Shown piece by piece: positions 37,414 to 50,988 of a DNA stretch of 64,000 nt (positions within the stretch are counted from its first letter, which is position 1; each line of letters begins with the position of its first letter). Position numbers and translations under genes: made by a program. The DNA comes from Enoplolaimus lenunculus (Eukaryota > Nematoda > Enoplea > Enoplida > Thoracostomopsidae). The DNA lies in contig JASANG010003177.1 in assembly GCA_030248215.1 (NCBI GenBank), forward strand, positions 29,158 to 93,157. The letters are read 5' to 3'. The notes under the pieces were generated by a model that saw only the letters and a list, made by a program, of their open reading frames with translations, ran no database searches and was not told where the DNA came from.

Positions 37414-37799
37414 CAGGGATCAACCGGATATCCGGTTCCGGTTTAATATCCGGCCGAATCCGACATTTATATCCGGTTCTGGTATCCGGTATAAACCTAC
37501 CGCATACCATATATTTGTGGCTGTGGTTCCAAATATCATAAAACTGTTTTTGCTCTTCAAAATACTAGATATTTTGAAGCGACTGCAATTCCGAGCAATT
37601 CATGAATGGACAGTGACCTGGAATGAAAAATCCAAACCAAAAATTAATCTTAAATCCGTAAATACATATTTTTGCACGACTCAAATACTTCCGACTGTGT
37701 ACAAATTTAGATCCTATATCCGGTTAACATTCGGTTCCGGTACAAAATTCACTATCCGGTTCCGGTATCCGGTAAAATTAATATCCGGTATGATCCCTG
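37414..37799. mobile_element. hAT-type MITE with ATATCCGG arrays, 386 bp, complete
   Basis: The ends are CAGGGATCAACCGGATATCC and CCGGTATGATCCCTG. Perfect 8-bp duplications ACATGTAT (37406-37413 and 37800-37807). Many TATCCGGT units lie at both ends. Confidence 0.9.
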
Positions 37800-39435
37800 A
37801 CATGTATGCGTAGGTTTGGTTAATTTTGGTTGCATTGCTTTGCCAAACGATTAAAAACAGATAATTATCAGCTTATTTATGTTTCTTATCGAAGCTTTTT
37901 GAATGGCGCGACGTTTTGTAGTTCGTTTCTGGTACAGTTTCAAAGATGTGGTGATTATGATATGGCATTTTTGATGTATTTGGTCGCGATTGGAGGAGGC
38001 AATTTTGTGAAAATGTGGGCGGATTTGCTGGGTTTTACAGCTTTTGGATATTGACTATTCGTTGTGAAAAAAACGCGACTGCTGTTTTATTTCCTTGCAA
38101 CCTACGCAGTTGCGTCAACGCAGTCGGTGATAAATAAAAAGTTTCTTCAGTGCCTCGTGTCGCTTAATTGTCTCAAAACCAGGTCGTAGCAAGCTTAACG
38201 TGTGCTGGGAGATAAAAAATTTAGGATATGCTTGCGTTCAATTCAATAGACTTACACGCGTGGCTAAACGTTTTCTAAGGAATGCCAAAATTTTTGTTGG
38301 AAGTCTGTTGTCCTCTGATTACCTGCCCACGTTTAACAGTTAAGACAGCAGGCTTTGAGGTTGTCTGAATTTGTCTCGTTTAGTGTCATTTTTACTGATT
38401 TATGTGATTGACCGTGCTTATATATCACGCATCATAAATTATATAAATTATATATATTATATATATATATACATATATAATATGTATGTATATGTATATA
38501 TACGTATGTATTATATTTTCTGCTTTTCAGAATATCTGAACTCTTATTGATTAAATTATCAATTATTGTTTGTATATTAAATATAATTGTAATAACATAC
38601 GATTGGTCTCGCGATCCCCAGAGTAATACGACCCAAATGCGAGTGGAATTATTAGATTGAAAGCGTTTTTGGAGTCGTTGCTGTTATTGGATTTGTAATA
38701 ATTGTTTTTTTAAACTCGTACCGCATTTTATCGTCTGATTAAGACAATATTTTTTAAATTTTTAAAATTGAGCCAATTATTTTGTTAACTTTGAAACATT
38801 TTTTTTGTTTGCGAAGGATTACAGTGACGACCAGTGTTGATTCGTGGTTTCAAGAAAATCAATTAGGATTTCGAGCTTAAAAAGTTCAGGGCACGACGGA
38901 TTTAGCCGTTTTGATTGGCTGGCTTTTGATAGTATTGGTTTGTGTTTCGTACAGCGATTTCAGCTTATATTTATTGGATTGAGTGTGGTGTGTGACGGTT
39001 CAACGTTGGAGTCTAATATATATCAACACGCCGATTTGGAAACAATTTGAGGGCCTGTGCGCCCGATGACAGACTGATTTGAAACTGTGGGCTGTATTCA
39101 CTTAGTTGCATGTTTTGATTGCGTAGTGTATAGTTTAAGCGGTGTCGTGAGAGTATTTTATGCGCTTGAAAGATGTTGAATTAAATATTATAGTTCAATA
39201 CGAATCTTTTTTTATCCTGGCTGAAAATTTGTGGTATTGGTAAGGTAAAGGCGAAACTGCGATAATTGTAAAATGCTAACTTTGATCAGTTTCAACTGTG
39301 GTTTGATCGATCCGTGATTCGTTGCGTTTTACGTAATATTAAACTATAATTGTTTTGAATAAATACGCTTTCGCTTTCGTTGTGCGTAGATTACCCGCCT
39401 TTAGTGGCTAGCTTGTTTTCGAACGCTCAAATTAT

Positions 39436-39658
39436 ATGGCTGGACTTGGATACCATTGTTTACCGCGCCGTCGCGGCTACGCCATTAAATTTCTGTTACT
39501 CGTGCCTGCGGTTTGGTTTTGTGTTGCGATTATTCAATCGACCACGTCGAATTCTGGGGGTGGCCTTTTCCAACTCGATACTGCGTCAGACTCGAATGTT
39601 CATAAGCGAAAAGTTGTCGCCGAACCGGTGAAGTCTGGTGGTGGTAGTGGTGATAATG
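39436..39658 (+). CDS. gly-5: GalNAc-transferase exon 1: tail, signal anchor, start of stem
   Basis: This exon encodes 74 residues plus one base. A basic stretch (RRR near residues 11-13) precedes a hydrophobic segment of about 20 residues, as in a type II signal anchor; the Gly/Ser-rich stem follows. The donor is GTAAGT at 39659. The TAG at 39409-39411 in the same frame supports this start. A pyrimidine-rich AG at 39403-39404 lies 31 bases before the ATG and may be a cis or trans splice acceptor. Confidence 0.85.
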
Positions 39659-42600
39659 GTAAGTTGGTGAGAGGTGACATCAGGGGCGTATACAAGGCGA
39701 GGAGTATATATAAGTAATATATATCCTCTCGAAATTTTTGGCGTGACGAGAAAAAGCACTTTTAGCTGTCATTGAAGTTGCTTTCTGAATCCTAGGGGTA
39801 AAACAATTTTTTATCTTGGCTACGCTGCTGGGTAACAGTCAGTGGCGGAACGCGAAATTTGCAATGGAATAGTCCGCGCAATATATAATAGTTGTGAAGT
39901 TTGCGAGTACACAAGATTTTTTGACACGCATTTTGGCAGTACAATTGAAGCTAAGTGGATACTGAGGTGATATATAGCTGGGAACTGCAGGATATTAATT
40001 TTACCGGATATGGAAACCGGAGTCGGGTAGTAATTTTTTCACTGAACCAGATCCTAACCGAATATAGCGTTTAAATTTTGGGCACTGTTGGTGGTATTTG
40101 AGACGTGCAAAAGTATAGTTTACTGGGCTTTTTATATCACTTCAGTGTCAGAAACTTATGCTTTTTGACTTGCTCGGAAATGCAGTCGCAGAAAAATATC
40201 TATGCACCGTTCACAATAAAAAATTTCATTTTCCCACCGAAAACACTGTAAGATAGGGTTAACATGTGTCAATTTTTAAAACTGTCATGCGTTAACCCTA
40301 CCATAGCGCGAAAATTGCGCTAACCCTACTCTAACGCAAAAATTGCGTTAACCGTACACTTACACGTGTCACAGAGCTACTCTAATACATGTCAAAGCCC
40401 TACCCTATACATGTGACAGCCCTTTGCGGGTATCAAGTTTCGTAACACACATAAACATATTATGTGTTATGAATATAAATATATAGAAGAGGAAATTTTG
40501 CGATAGCCCGGGCTATCACGAGTTTCCATTAAGGGGCTGACACGTGATAGCCCTGAGCTATTAGAGATTTCTCTTATAGCCCAAAGCTATAAGAGGTCAT
40601 TAATGGTTGGGTTAAGGCATGACAATTTAGAAATTTGCCACGTGTTAACCGTGCTTTTTTCGGTGGCAAAATAAAATTTTGTATTGTGAAGTGAACGATG
40701 CACTAGTGTTTCCACACATGAAAAGTAGTTTTATGATATTCTGGACCACAACAGCAGTTATCCGGTTTCCGATGCGTTTATGTCGGTTATCCGGTTACTC
40801 CCTGCTGATGTTTACCGAGGTAGTAATGGTCAACAACGACTTAACAACGATTCGTATAATTAAGTACAGAGCATAATATTGTGATTTCAGGTGTGATTGA
40901 ACGAAGTCAAACAACTCGAACACGCGAAGACGTCAAAAGTGCAGCGAATGGCGGTAACGCAGATTCAGCTCAACAAAATATTCCAAAACCACCGCGGTTC
41001 GTTGATAACCCGGACAGTCCTATTTATCGTCATGACGCTAGTATGCCCGGTGAAAAAGGTCTACCGGTGAAGATTGAGAAAGCGGTAAGTAATTTTTTGA
41101 CGGTTTGAAGAGTTTGGGGGCGTCAAATGATCGGTATTTTTATATTGTTCGTGTTAAGAAGCGTACAGTGTAAGGTGGTATTATAATGCTTGTGCAACGG
41201 CTTGCTGTTAAATACCGTAATTTTGCGATCATAGGCGGCAGTTTAAGTGTGTAGTTGTATTCTATCAGCTGTGTAATGTGTGCAACGCCTGCTGTAGTGC
41301 TAGCAAGAGTGGATGATCACTGTCAAACAACAGTACGCAACTTGCCTGTTTTTGCATGGCAGCACACTAAAAGCAAAAGAGCACGGGTTGCGTTTTGGAC
41401 CTACTCCACATCCACCCCACTTTTGGGAGCGGGCGGAGTCGCTTTGAGATCGCATGGTTAATAAAATTGCCACTTTGTTAGAATGTAGTCGGAGCGCTTT
41501 TGGACACGAACATAACGCATATAATCATCGTTTCAAAAATTTACACCCCCTCGGCCACAATTGAGGTGGCGTCGGCCAAAACCGCAACACGCGCTGGGCG
41601 CTTTCATTCTTACACAGAATGTATCGAATTGCATACTCTTGCTATAAAGTGGTGTTAGAAATAGATTCTAAGCCAATCAAAAGGCGAACGCTGTGGATCT
41701 AATTTTCCACAATGTAGAACGGTGGCATATCACCAACTGGTGATGTGCGACTGCGATGCAACTGAAACAAAACGATCAGTTGAGCGGTGTTTTTCGTGCA
41801 AAATTATATAGCTTTATTGTTATGCGCATATATTAATTATATTTTCAGCAGTAATTAATTATATTTTCAGCAGTACCATATTAGTGGGACTCCGACCCGC
41901 GACGTACGGATTACCGGTCCGTTGTTGCTGTGTAATGTTTGTGTTTTTGTAGAAGTTAAACTCAACTGCACGTAAATTATACGATGATGGTTGGACGAAT
42001 AATGCGTTCAATCAGTACGCGTCTGATATGATATCCATACATCGCTCACTGCCAGACACACTTGATAAAGAGTGAGTTTCTGACAGGTTTGCGACCGACT
42101 GTAGATTTTAATTTGTGAAAAAACGGTTTTTACATATTATGTTGTGTTGTTTTATTTTGTTGTAGCAGCGGTTGCAGAATATTACCCTTGGGGTCAATAA
42201 ATTTAAAAGCGTTATTACGCGTTACTTAAGGGTGTGGTTGTTACTGGTGTAGCAGGGTGGCACTGAATCCACGATTTGACCGAATCCGAATCCAGTGCTA
42301 ATTTGCCGAATCCGAAACCGAATCCGAATCCTGCATGTTGCAAATTTCAGATATATCTATAATTTGTTTCAGAATATCAACGCAATGCCAGCCGTATAAC
42401 TTTTAATACGTTAATATATTTCGTCCCGACGTCAGTTCTGAGATTTCTCACCTGAAATAAAAAATATTGATTTTTATAGAAAGGTATTTAAAAATTTTAT
42501 TGCTTAAAGATGAAAAAACATATGGCCGAACTTTGTTGGATTCGGCTTTTGGATTCGGCTTTTCCACAACCGAATCCGAATCCGAATCCGAACCTCAAAT

Positions 42601-45600
42601 TTTTGCCGAATCCGAACCTTTGTTGCCACCCTAGGGTGTAGTTTTGTTTCTTCTTGTGGTTATAGTATGTTTTGTATCTCGTTAAAATGGTGTCTTCTGC
42701 GATCCTATGGGGCTGGGTAGTAATGCATCTCGCGCTGGTGTTTGCCACTAGTCCGCGGAAAAATTTAGCACAAATTGTGCATCGTAACTCCAAAAGTGAA
42801 AAAATTTGGAGTTAGCATACATTTTACTTCTGATGTATCGATATCTTCTCTTGTACGAGGAGTGATGATTGACTCTTGGTAGAACGTACGTAGCAGCGTT
42901 GTGAGCAATTGAGATAAGGAAACAAATGAGGCTTTGTATTTGCCATGTTCATTTCTTTCTATGTTGGCAATGTTTTTATATTTTACGTTATTGTTCTAGT
43001 TGTTCCACAGAACAGTACGATATTGCCAGCTTGCCGTCAACATCTGTGATTATTTGCTTTCACAACGAAGCCTGGTCAGTCCTACTGCGAACGGTGCATT
43101 CTGTGCTCGAACGTAGTCCCGATCCACTGTTACACGAAATCATTCTCGTTGATGATTTTTCAGATAAAGGTACAACGAGGAGGATTTTTACTTTTTCAGT
43201 TATACATTAGCTTTTCTTAGTTAGCAATTGGTGCTACTTCAACGGTTGGGTTTAAAGAAAATGTGACGTCAGCACATTTAATTCCTGTATTTAGGAGCTA
43301 ATGCATTGTGATCGTGTAGATTTTGCATGAATTTTGACGAGTAAATCTAAGCACATTTACGTACCACTGTTTTAATATTAGTAATGCGAAATAGTGCACC
43401 AATGCGTTATGTAAGCATCTGTCTAGAACTTGAATGATGTTAGTTAGCTTCAGTTTATGTCAGGACCTAGTCATAAACGGATTTGAGAATAATAGTAGTG
43501 TTCCGCCAAAATGACCAGACTGCTCGCAGAGATTGATTGGTTCAATTGTTGAACAATTTTATTTATCTGATCTTCTTGGTTGCTTTTAGCTCATCTTAAA
43601 GACCAATTACAAAATTATATGTCGCAATTTGCGAAAGTGAAAATTCTGCGCATGCAAAAACGAGAAGGTCTCATACGTGCACGGTTGCAAGGCGCTGCGC
43701 ACGCCAAAGGCAAAGTGCTCACTTATCTTGATTCTCACTGTGAATGTACGGAAGGTAATTAAAATTTGGAATATTAGATTTTATTTCTGCACGAAACGAA
43801 GGACTCATTTTGAGCAGCTGGAAGTTTTGTGAAGTGTTTCTAATCAATTCTCAAAAGCGAATTTTGTGTCAGATTTTCTTAAATTATTGAGGCAAGTGTG
43901 ATTAGACATCTTGGTACCATATCTATACTCTGTTCTGTTGTGCCCTTGTTGTCTGTGTATAATCTCTCGTTGATTAGCGATAGGCTTCGAACAAAGGGAA
44001 ACCAAGGCAATTATGGATCTGAAAATAAAAATCGCAACACAGGAATGGTTTCGAAAAGGTGCTGATTTTGTATGTGGTGGGTATTCTGACGATCTGTTTT
44101 AATAATATTTGTTTTTATTTAAGGATGGCTAGAGCCCCTTTTGGCTCGAATCCACGCCGATCCTCACAATGTTGTGTGTCCGGTGATTGATGTGATCGAC
44201 GATGAAACGCTTCAGTATCATTATAGTAAGGTAAGTGAGGTACTATTTTTGATTTGTGATCAATGCATTACATGTATGTCAGACGTAGCCAGGTTTCTAG
44301 TTTGAGGCAAGCCACCTCAGTAACGTAATTGTTTATAATTCTGTTTTTATTTCTATTGCTAACATAATATAGTTGCTAATGCTAACAGAAATAAATTGGT
44401 CAATGTCATTTGATAGGGTCTTGGTCGCGGTCCTCTGCCCTCCTGTGGCAATGCCCCTGGTTTGCATGCAATCTAAAAAAATTCAAAACTGCGTTGAGAC
44501 TTAGACTTTAGAATATGGTGAAGCTACAACGGTTGAGGCATTAAAAGTAAGAATGGACGACTGCGAAATACTGTTGAGATATTGAAAAATAAGCAATTTT
44601 GGTTACGTTTGCCAAACTACGTCTTAGATGGCCTATGATGATATGTGAATCCTGTTAACAAATTTTGTCCCCATGTCTTGTTTGGTGAATGTAGACTGAA
44701 CGTTTATTTTTTGAATGACTTCAGGCCATATTTACAAACGTCGGCGGTTTTGATTGGTCACTTCAGTTCAACTGGCATCCAATCCCTGAACGCGATAAAA
44801 AGAATCGCAGACGGGCTATTGATCCTGTGCCGTAAGTTTATCAAATTTTATTTGGCTGTTGTGCTGATAAACTTTTTCAAGGCTTTATTTTGTGTTTCTG
44901 TATTTGTTTGGATTTGTTTGAGAATTATGTAATATTTTGTTTGAGACCACACAATGAGCGGATATCGAAACTGATAGGAAACTGGTAATATTTTATGACT
45001 TTGAATAAAGTTTTGAATGAAAATTCGATTTTCCTGAAAATATCGCGCTGTATCTGGAATAGTAAAATACGTACATGAATATCTGGTACACTCTGAATAA
45101 ATATTTATGTAGCAATAGTGAATGGCCCCGTTTTTGGTTTTAGATCACCTACTATGGCCGGTGGGCTGTTCTCAATCGATCGCAACTATTTCGAGTATTT
45201 GGGCGGGTACGATCCTGGATTCGACATCTGGGGCGGTGAAAACTTAGAGCTTTCATTCAAGGTGAGTTCGTTTTGAAGAAATTACACAGCGGTCAGAATT
45301 ACGTGCTCAGTTATCGTGGGCAGACACGCATCTCAGTTTAGCTGCGCCTGCGGTGGACCTCAATAATCATTATTATTGGTTTTATATCACACAGCTTGCG
45401 CTTGTAGTCGCGTGTGTCCGCGGTCAAGATTCGCTGTTTGTGTTTGCGTCCGGGAGCACCTGCGACCGCGTCCGCATGTGGGTAGGCTTAATTCTGGCCA
45501 TAGCGGTATTTTCTTATTTTAATATTTATTCGTTTAAAAACAATCCGGCTGGATGTTGATCGAAAATAATTTCACCTTTTAACAAACTGTTCTATTGTGT

Positions 45601-48600
45601 GGCTTGTTTGTTTGGTATACGGAAGTTGTAGATTTTGATTTTCGTAGATCGCGAAGCAATTTAATTTTGAATCAAATTTTGATTTAGTTTATGACACTGG
45701 TATTCTACGTACTTTAGCAAATTTATTGCTACAAACAGACAATTATGTTCCTTTGAAACAGATTGATTGCCTAGTTTATGGAAAATTTTTTACATGATGT
45801 ACTCTAATTTACACTATACTGTTACGTTTCAGACTTGGATGTGCGGCGGGCGCCTTGAAATTGTGCCTTGCAGTCATGTTGGCCATATTTTTCGTAAACG
45901 CTCACCCTACAAATGGCGTTCGGGTGTTAATGTGTTGAAACGTAATTCAATTCGGTTGGCAGAAGTTTGGCTTGGCGAGTACAAAAAGTACTATTATGAA
46001 CGGATCAATAACAATTTGGTGAGTGGAAACATATTATTTTTGTTGCCAGGATAAGTACTAGCAATGGTTACGTGATTTTTTGCTGGGTTCATAATAATTA
46101 TGGTGTTCCAAACTGAACAATATTGTTTTGTGCATACAACAAGCATGTAGCGATAAGGTAAGTTAACCAACAGTTTTCGAACAGGAACTAATTTTTTTGC
46201 CTAAGCAGCAAAAAGAGTTGAATTTTTTCAAAACTTTCGGCAAGAACTGGCCATGGAAGTTTAGCTTTAGATTCTTGACGCGTGAACAACCGCTGCGAAA
46301 CCAATGCATTGTCGATAAATGTACTTTATTTAAGCTTAGATGTGTTGATATTGGACTCCGTATGTTCGTTTCTTACAATACGAAGCAATCAGTCTGAAGT
46401 CTTTTTGCATTAAGTTTATATAAATTTTTAAGATTCGTTCATTCAACATTATTGATGATCCTCAAATTTGGTATCGGTAATATAGACAAAAGTAGTAGTG
46501 GTAGAGTTCTTGCTACAACTGTTTGTCAAACCAGTTTTTGCGGGCATGGACTTGCTATGTCTGCTCCAAAAAATTGTTTTATGTTTTCAGGGCGATTATG
46601 GCAACGTTGGCGACCGAATTGCACTGCGTGATCGAATTGGGTGCAAATCGTTCAAATGGTACTTAGACAACGTATATCCAGAGCTGTTTGTGCCAGGGGA
46701 CGCTGTCGCTTCAGGCGAGGTAAGGTGTCTAAAACAATTAAGACAAGGCGCACGGCTATGAGTCCCAATTGTCTTTAACTGTGTAAACTTTTACCTGCCA
46801 GGGCTCATTGCTTTGTTACCTAAAAGATTGTTATTTTTTGCTATGCAATGATTCTAATTTTGGTTATGGTAATGGTCTGGGGCCGCTTGCCAGACGATCT
46901 TCGAGTGGTGTGGTTTTTTCGACGTGCCTCCGGGCTTAACCGGGATGATTTAATGAGAGGAAGAACTTTTTGAAAAGCTCCTGAGATAAAATCAATGTTA
47001 AAAATATGGCATTTCGCCAATTTTTTGCATTTTTCGCAATTTTTTAGTATTTATAGAGGAGAAATTTGTTGTTTGGAATATAACAGATGACGCTTAAATG
47101 TTTCTTGTTTTTCTGTTTTTAATTTGAAAACATTAGTCTTTTTGAGTTGGGGCGATGAACATGGAGGCATTTGCCAAGTTGTATATCATTTTGGGCAATA
47201 TGTATGCATCGAATTATGGTATTATCATGTAGTAAGTTTTGTAAACACGCGCAACTTTTTTATTCTGATGCATTTTTGAATATTTTAGCAATATTATTAC
47301 GGGTTGCATTCCAACGGCATATTATTTTGCTGTTAATTTTGTAACTGCAATTAATCTGAATATAGTCAAATCGGAGTTTACACAAATACTTCTGTACCAG
47401 CGATCACCAGTTAGCGATATGTTTTCAAAACTGTGATTGTCATAATTTTTGAAACTGAAATTTTCGACAACACTTGTTTTCCGTGGTCGGTCTGGGAAAG
47501 CATACGAAATTTCTCGTGGTTTGATTGGTCGCTTTGACACGTAGTGGATCTATCATTAACTGGTAATAGTTAGTTACACGATATTGAAAATACGGTGCAG
47601 GGTGCAACCAGATATAATTAGGCAATCTTAACAACTAAGCAACAGTGAAATAAAGTTTTTTAAGAAGCATACCGAAGGGTAAAAGCATCTCTTTGGCTTA
47701 TCGATAGTTTTTGGTTAATCATAGGTTGTCCCTGTTATATCTTATTTTATATGTACCCATTGTATTATTATGCTTAATGTTATGCATGTTCTTTGAAATT
47801 CAAAAGACAAAAAATAAGTTGCAAAAACTATGTAAACTAAATTTTTCTGACAAATAGAAAACTGTAGAAAATTGCGGAAATCAAACATCAATCGAGATTT
47901 GGTGAAGACAGCGGGATTATTTTAAATTCAGTGAAGCTGTATATTGTTCTTGTGTAGTATGGAAATAAAGTAATAATTGTATGTATGCAGTGGTGGATTC
48001 AGATATATCTCGTGTTGTGGTATTTTTGGTTGGCAATGTACACATTACACAATCAATGTGTATTGGGTGTTGTTGTTGTTAAGAGATAACAGCGGTGACG
48101 GATCTAGAAATTTGCAAGTGGAGGGGGGCGATTTTTAACAGCTAAAAACACTCGCGAGCAAAACGAGCAAATGCCAAACTCCGTTTTAGTGCAAAACCTT
48201 AGCACTAATCGAGGTTTAGATCCTTGTTGTTGGGGGTTTAGGCCGGGGTGCCCTCAGCCTTGGATCCGTCACCGGATAACAGAAGTTTCACTTTGGTCCC
48301 TGGACTCTCCTGTGACAACTACTGTATGTATGCGTAACGTGTGAAATTTGTTGTGTTGGTTGTTTACGTTTATACTATGTTGTTGTTATTATATATGTAT
48401 TTTCAATAATGATACATACATATATTACAGATCCGTAATCAAGCACAACACGGCCGTATGTGTTTCGACTCGGCGGTCGGCCGAGATCATAACGAAAAGC
48501 CAGTATCAGTATATCCGTGCCATAATCAGGGCGGAAATCAGGTATTTATCGATGTCGTCGTGTGCTGGCGTAGATTGTTTGTTTGTTTGTTTGTTTGTTT

Positions 48601-50957
48601 GTTTGTTTGTTTGATTGATTGTTTGTTTGTTTGTTTGTTTGTTTGTTTGTTTGTTTGTTTGATTGATTGATTGATTGTTTGTTTGTATTTATGTATGTTT
48701 TTTAGTTTGTTTGTTTGTTTGTTGGTTTGTTTAGCTGTTTGTTTTTCTTTAGCTGTTGGTTTCTTTCTTTGTTTGTTTTATTAGTTTGACTGATGGTTTG
48801 TTTGTTTTCTATTTGTTTGTTTGTTTTGTTTGTCGAGTTGTTTATTTGTTGGATGTGTGCTTGTATGTGTATATGTGTATGTGACACGAGTAAATCAGCT
48901 ATTCTGTACAGTATTCGACTCCGCTCCGCAAACAACATCAAATGGTGAATTGCTGAACGTTTCGGTATAATTTATATTCGGCAGACAGAGCGTACCTTAA
49001 GACTTACCGAAATCGAATGTTTAAAAAATTAAAAAAAATTGGATGTGAAATTATTGTTAGATGCCATCCGAAGCTCCATATACAAAAAGTGTTAAAATTC
49101 ATTTAATGGTCGTGGTTCCAATTCCACCAGGAACCCCAAAAAGGATAGTTGCAGCTCCCGTTTAGGCGTCGATGGTATGTATTGTCGCTCTTTGCAATCC
49201 CTAGTTGCGCCTCCTGTATATGGATTAGTTTAAAATATTGAACGAAGGTGTGGTTTAGTCGTCGATAGGTTGGTTGTTAATGGAACCGGAACAACAATCT
49301 ATTAATCTATTGTGCTATGTTACGTTGTATTATATTATGTTTGCTGTACTAATCTGATGCATTTAAACGTTTTTGCTGCAAATTGCCAATTAACCATATT
49401 TTTTTGGTGATGTTGGTAAGCTTTCGTTCAAAATTAAGTGTTGAATTGAAATAATTGTGTTTCAATTTTAGCAACTGACTTGAATTCATGGGCGTTAAAT
49501 TTTGTTGTGTTCCTTCAAATGCGATTCAAATTTCAATTTGAATAGGTTTATTTTTATTTGGAAATTTGTCTTTTTTTGTCAAATTAAGTTTACGTTGATG
49601 TCAGTGGCGCAAATTTGCGATAAGCAAATTTTGTATTTGCGAAGTAAAATATGGGAAGGAATTTTTTAGAAAGAATGACAAGATTTTTCTGTTTAACAAA
49701 TGAATAATATTGTGTTTGTGGCTTATCGATCGCAATCTCGCTGATAAAGTTAAGGTTCAGGCTTAGGCATAGAAAAAGTGTTCGGTAAAGGCTCAAGGTT
49801 GAATACGCCTTTTGCGAAACTAAGTCTAAGCCTTGGGGTGAGTCTAAGCCTGCGGGATGGAAAGAAGTATATAAAAGTCCGTTTGCGAACCGCTGTTACG
49901 TGCATGTATTTTATGTTTTTGCTGCTTATTGCGAGCTTACCCAGTGTAGCGCTTATTTTTGTGCCGCTTTTAACGATCGTTTTATAGCTGTATTTCTGTT
50001 GCCTAAGCCCTATTTTGGCCTGTGTTTGTTATGTTTAATTTTATTTATTATTATCCATTGCTAAGAATGGTGTGTAATTATTTAGAATGCTGTTTGCCTA
50101 ACGTTTGCTTGACTTAGTATTTTATTTACACATGTATGGCTGGTGCCTACAACCAAGCCAGAGCTTTCTTCCATACTTTTTCGAGTCTCTGTGTACATTT
50201 GAACTAGGGATGTGCCGATACCAAAATTTTTGCCCATGCCGAACCGATGCCGATGAAACTGATTGTCGATACTCACGAAAACTGCCGATTATTACCGATG
50301 CCGATGCCGATTAATCGGCACATCCCTAATTAGAACCGTCATTTGTTTACGAACAATGTATTGCAAACTAGACGTTTTGTTGAAATTTAACACGTAATGA
50401 TGTTAATTGAATGAATGATATTTCAGCCGCAGTGCCGGAGCAGAGAGAGGTGGGAGCTTCCCCCGAAACTTCAAGGTGGGGGCTTCATCGAAACTTCAAG
50501 GTGGGGGTGAACAAACTCGAGAGCGAGAAACCAGACGCATTTTAACACTTTGACGGTTTTGTTTCAACCGGTTAAATGGGGGTATGGGGATGGCTACTCC
50601 GGCACTGTTCAGCCAAGATATAGATAATATGAATAAATTTTAGTTGAAATTTAAACAGCGCTTTTAAAACATTAATGGTTCGACTTCTTCTGGTATATTT
50701 TGGCCACCTCCCCAGTTAGGGTGGAGCTATGATTGTCGTGGGGTGCCGTCGGTGTCCGCGGGTCAAAAAACGTTTTGTTTACAATTCGCTATGTTATGTT
50801 GTACCATGCTGTAATATATGTGCGTTATTAATCGGTGCCGGACGGCGTTAAAATAGCCATAAAGTATAGTGCCACCTTAAAAACACTGTGTTTTTGGTTT
50901 GTATACGACGCATGACTATGCCATTTTCTTTATTGCTTGCAAACAAATAAATACACA

Positions 50958-50988
<31 letters not shown>

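Larger units (their letters stand above)
34140..39435. other. 5' flank of the GalNAc-transferase gene
   Basis: Apart from the elements listed within it, this holds an AT-only stretch around 38430-38515. A piece near 34460-34690 belongs to the family seen at 39972. I see no coding exon or clear promoter. A non-coding first exon could lie here or farther upstream. Confidence 0.4.

Noticed and set aside
44645-44932. 95-residue + strand frame over exon 7
   Set aside because: It runs in a different frame from the spliced product; the correct exon frame gives GGFDW and fits the family.
48348-48941. Phe/Val/Cys/Leu-rich and Asn/Lys/Thr/Gln-rich frames on either strand
   Set aside because: They are readings of the GTTT microsatellite. 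The + strand frame also overlaps exon 11a in the wrong way.
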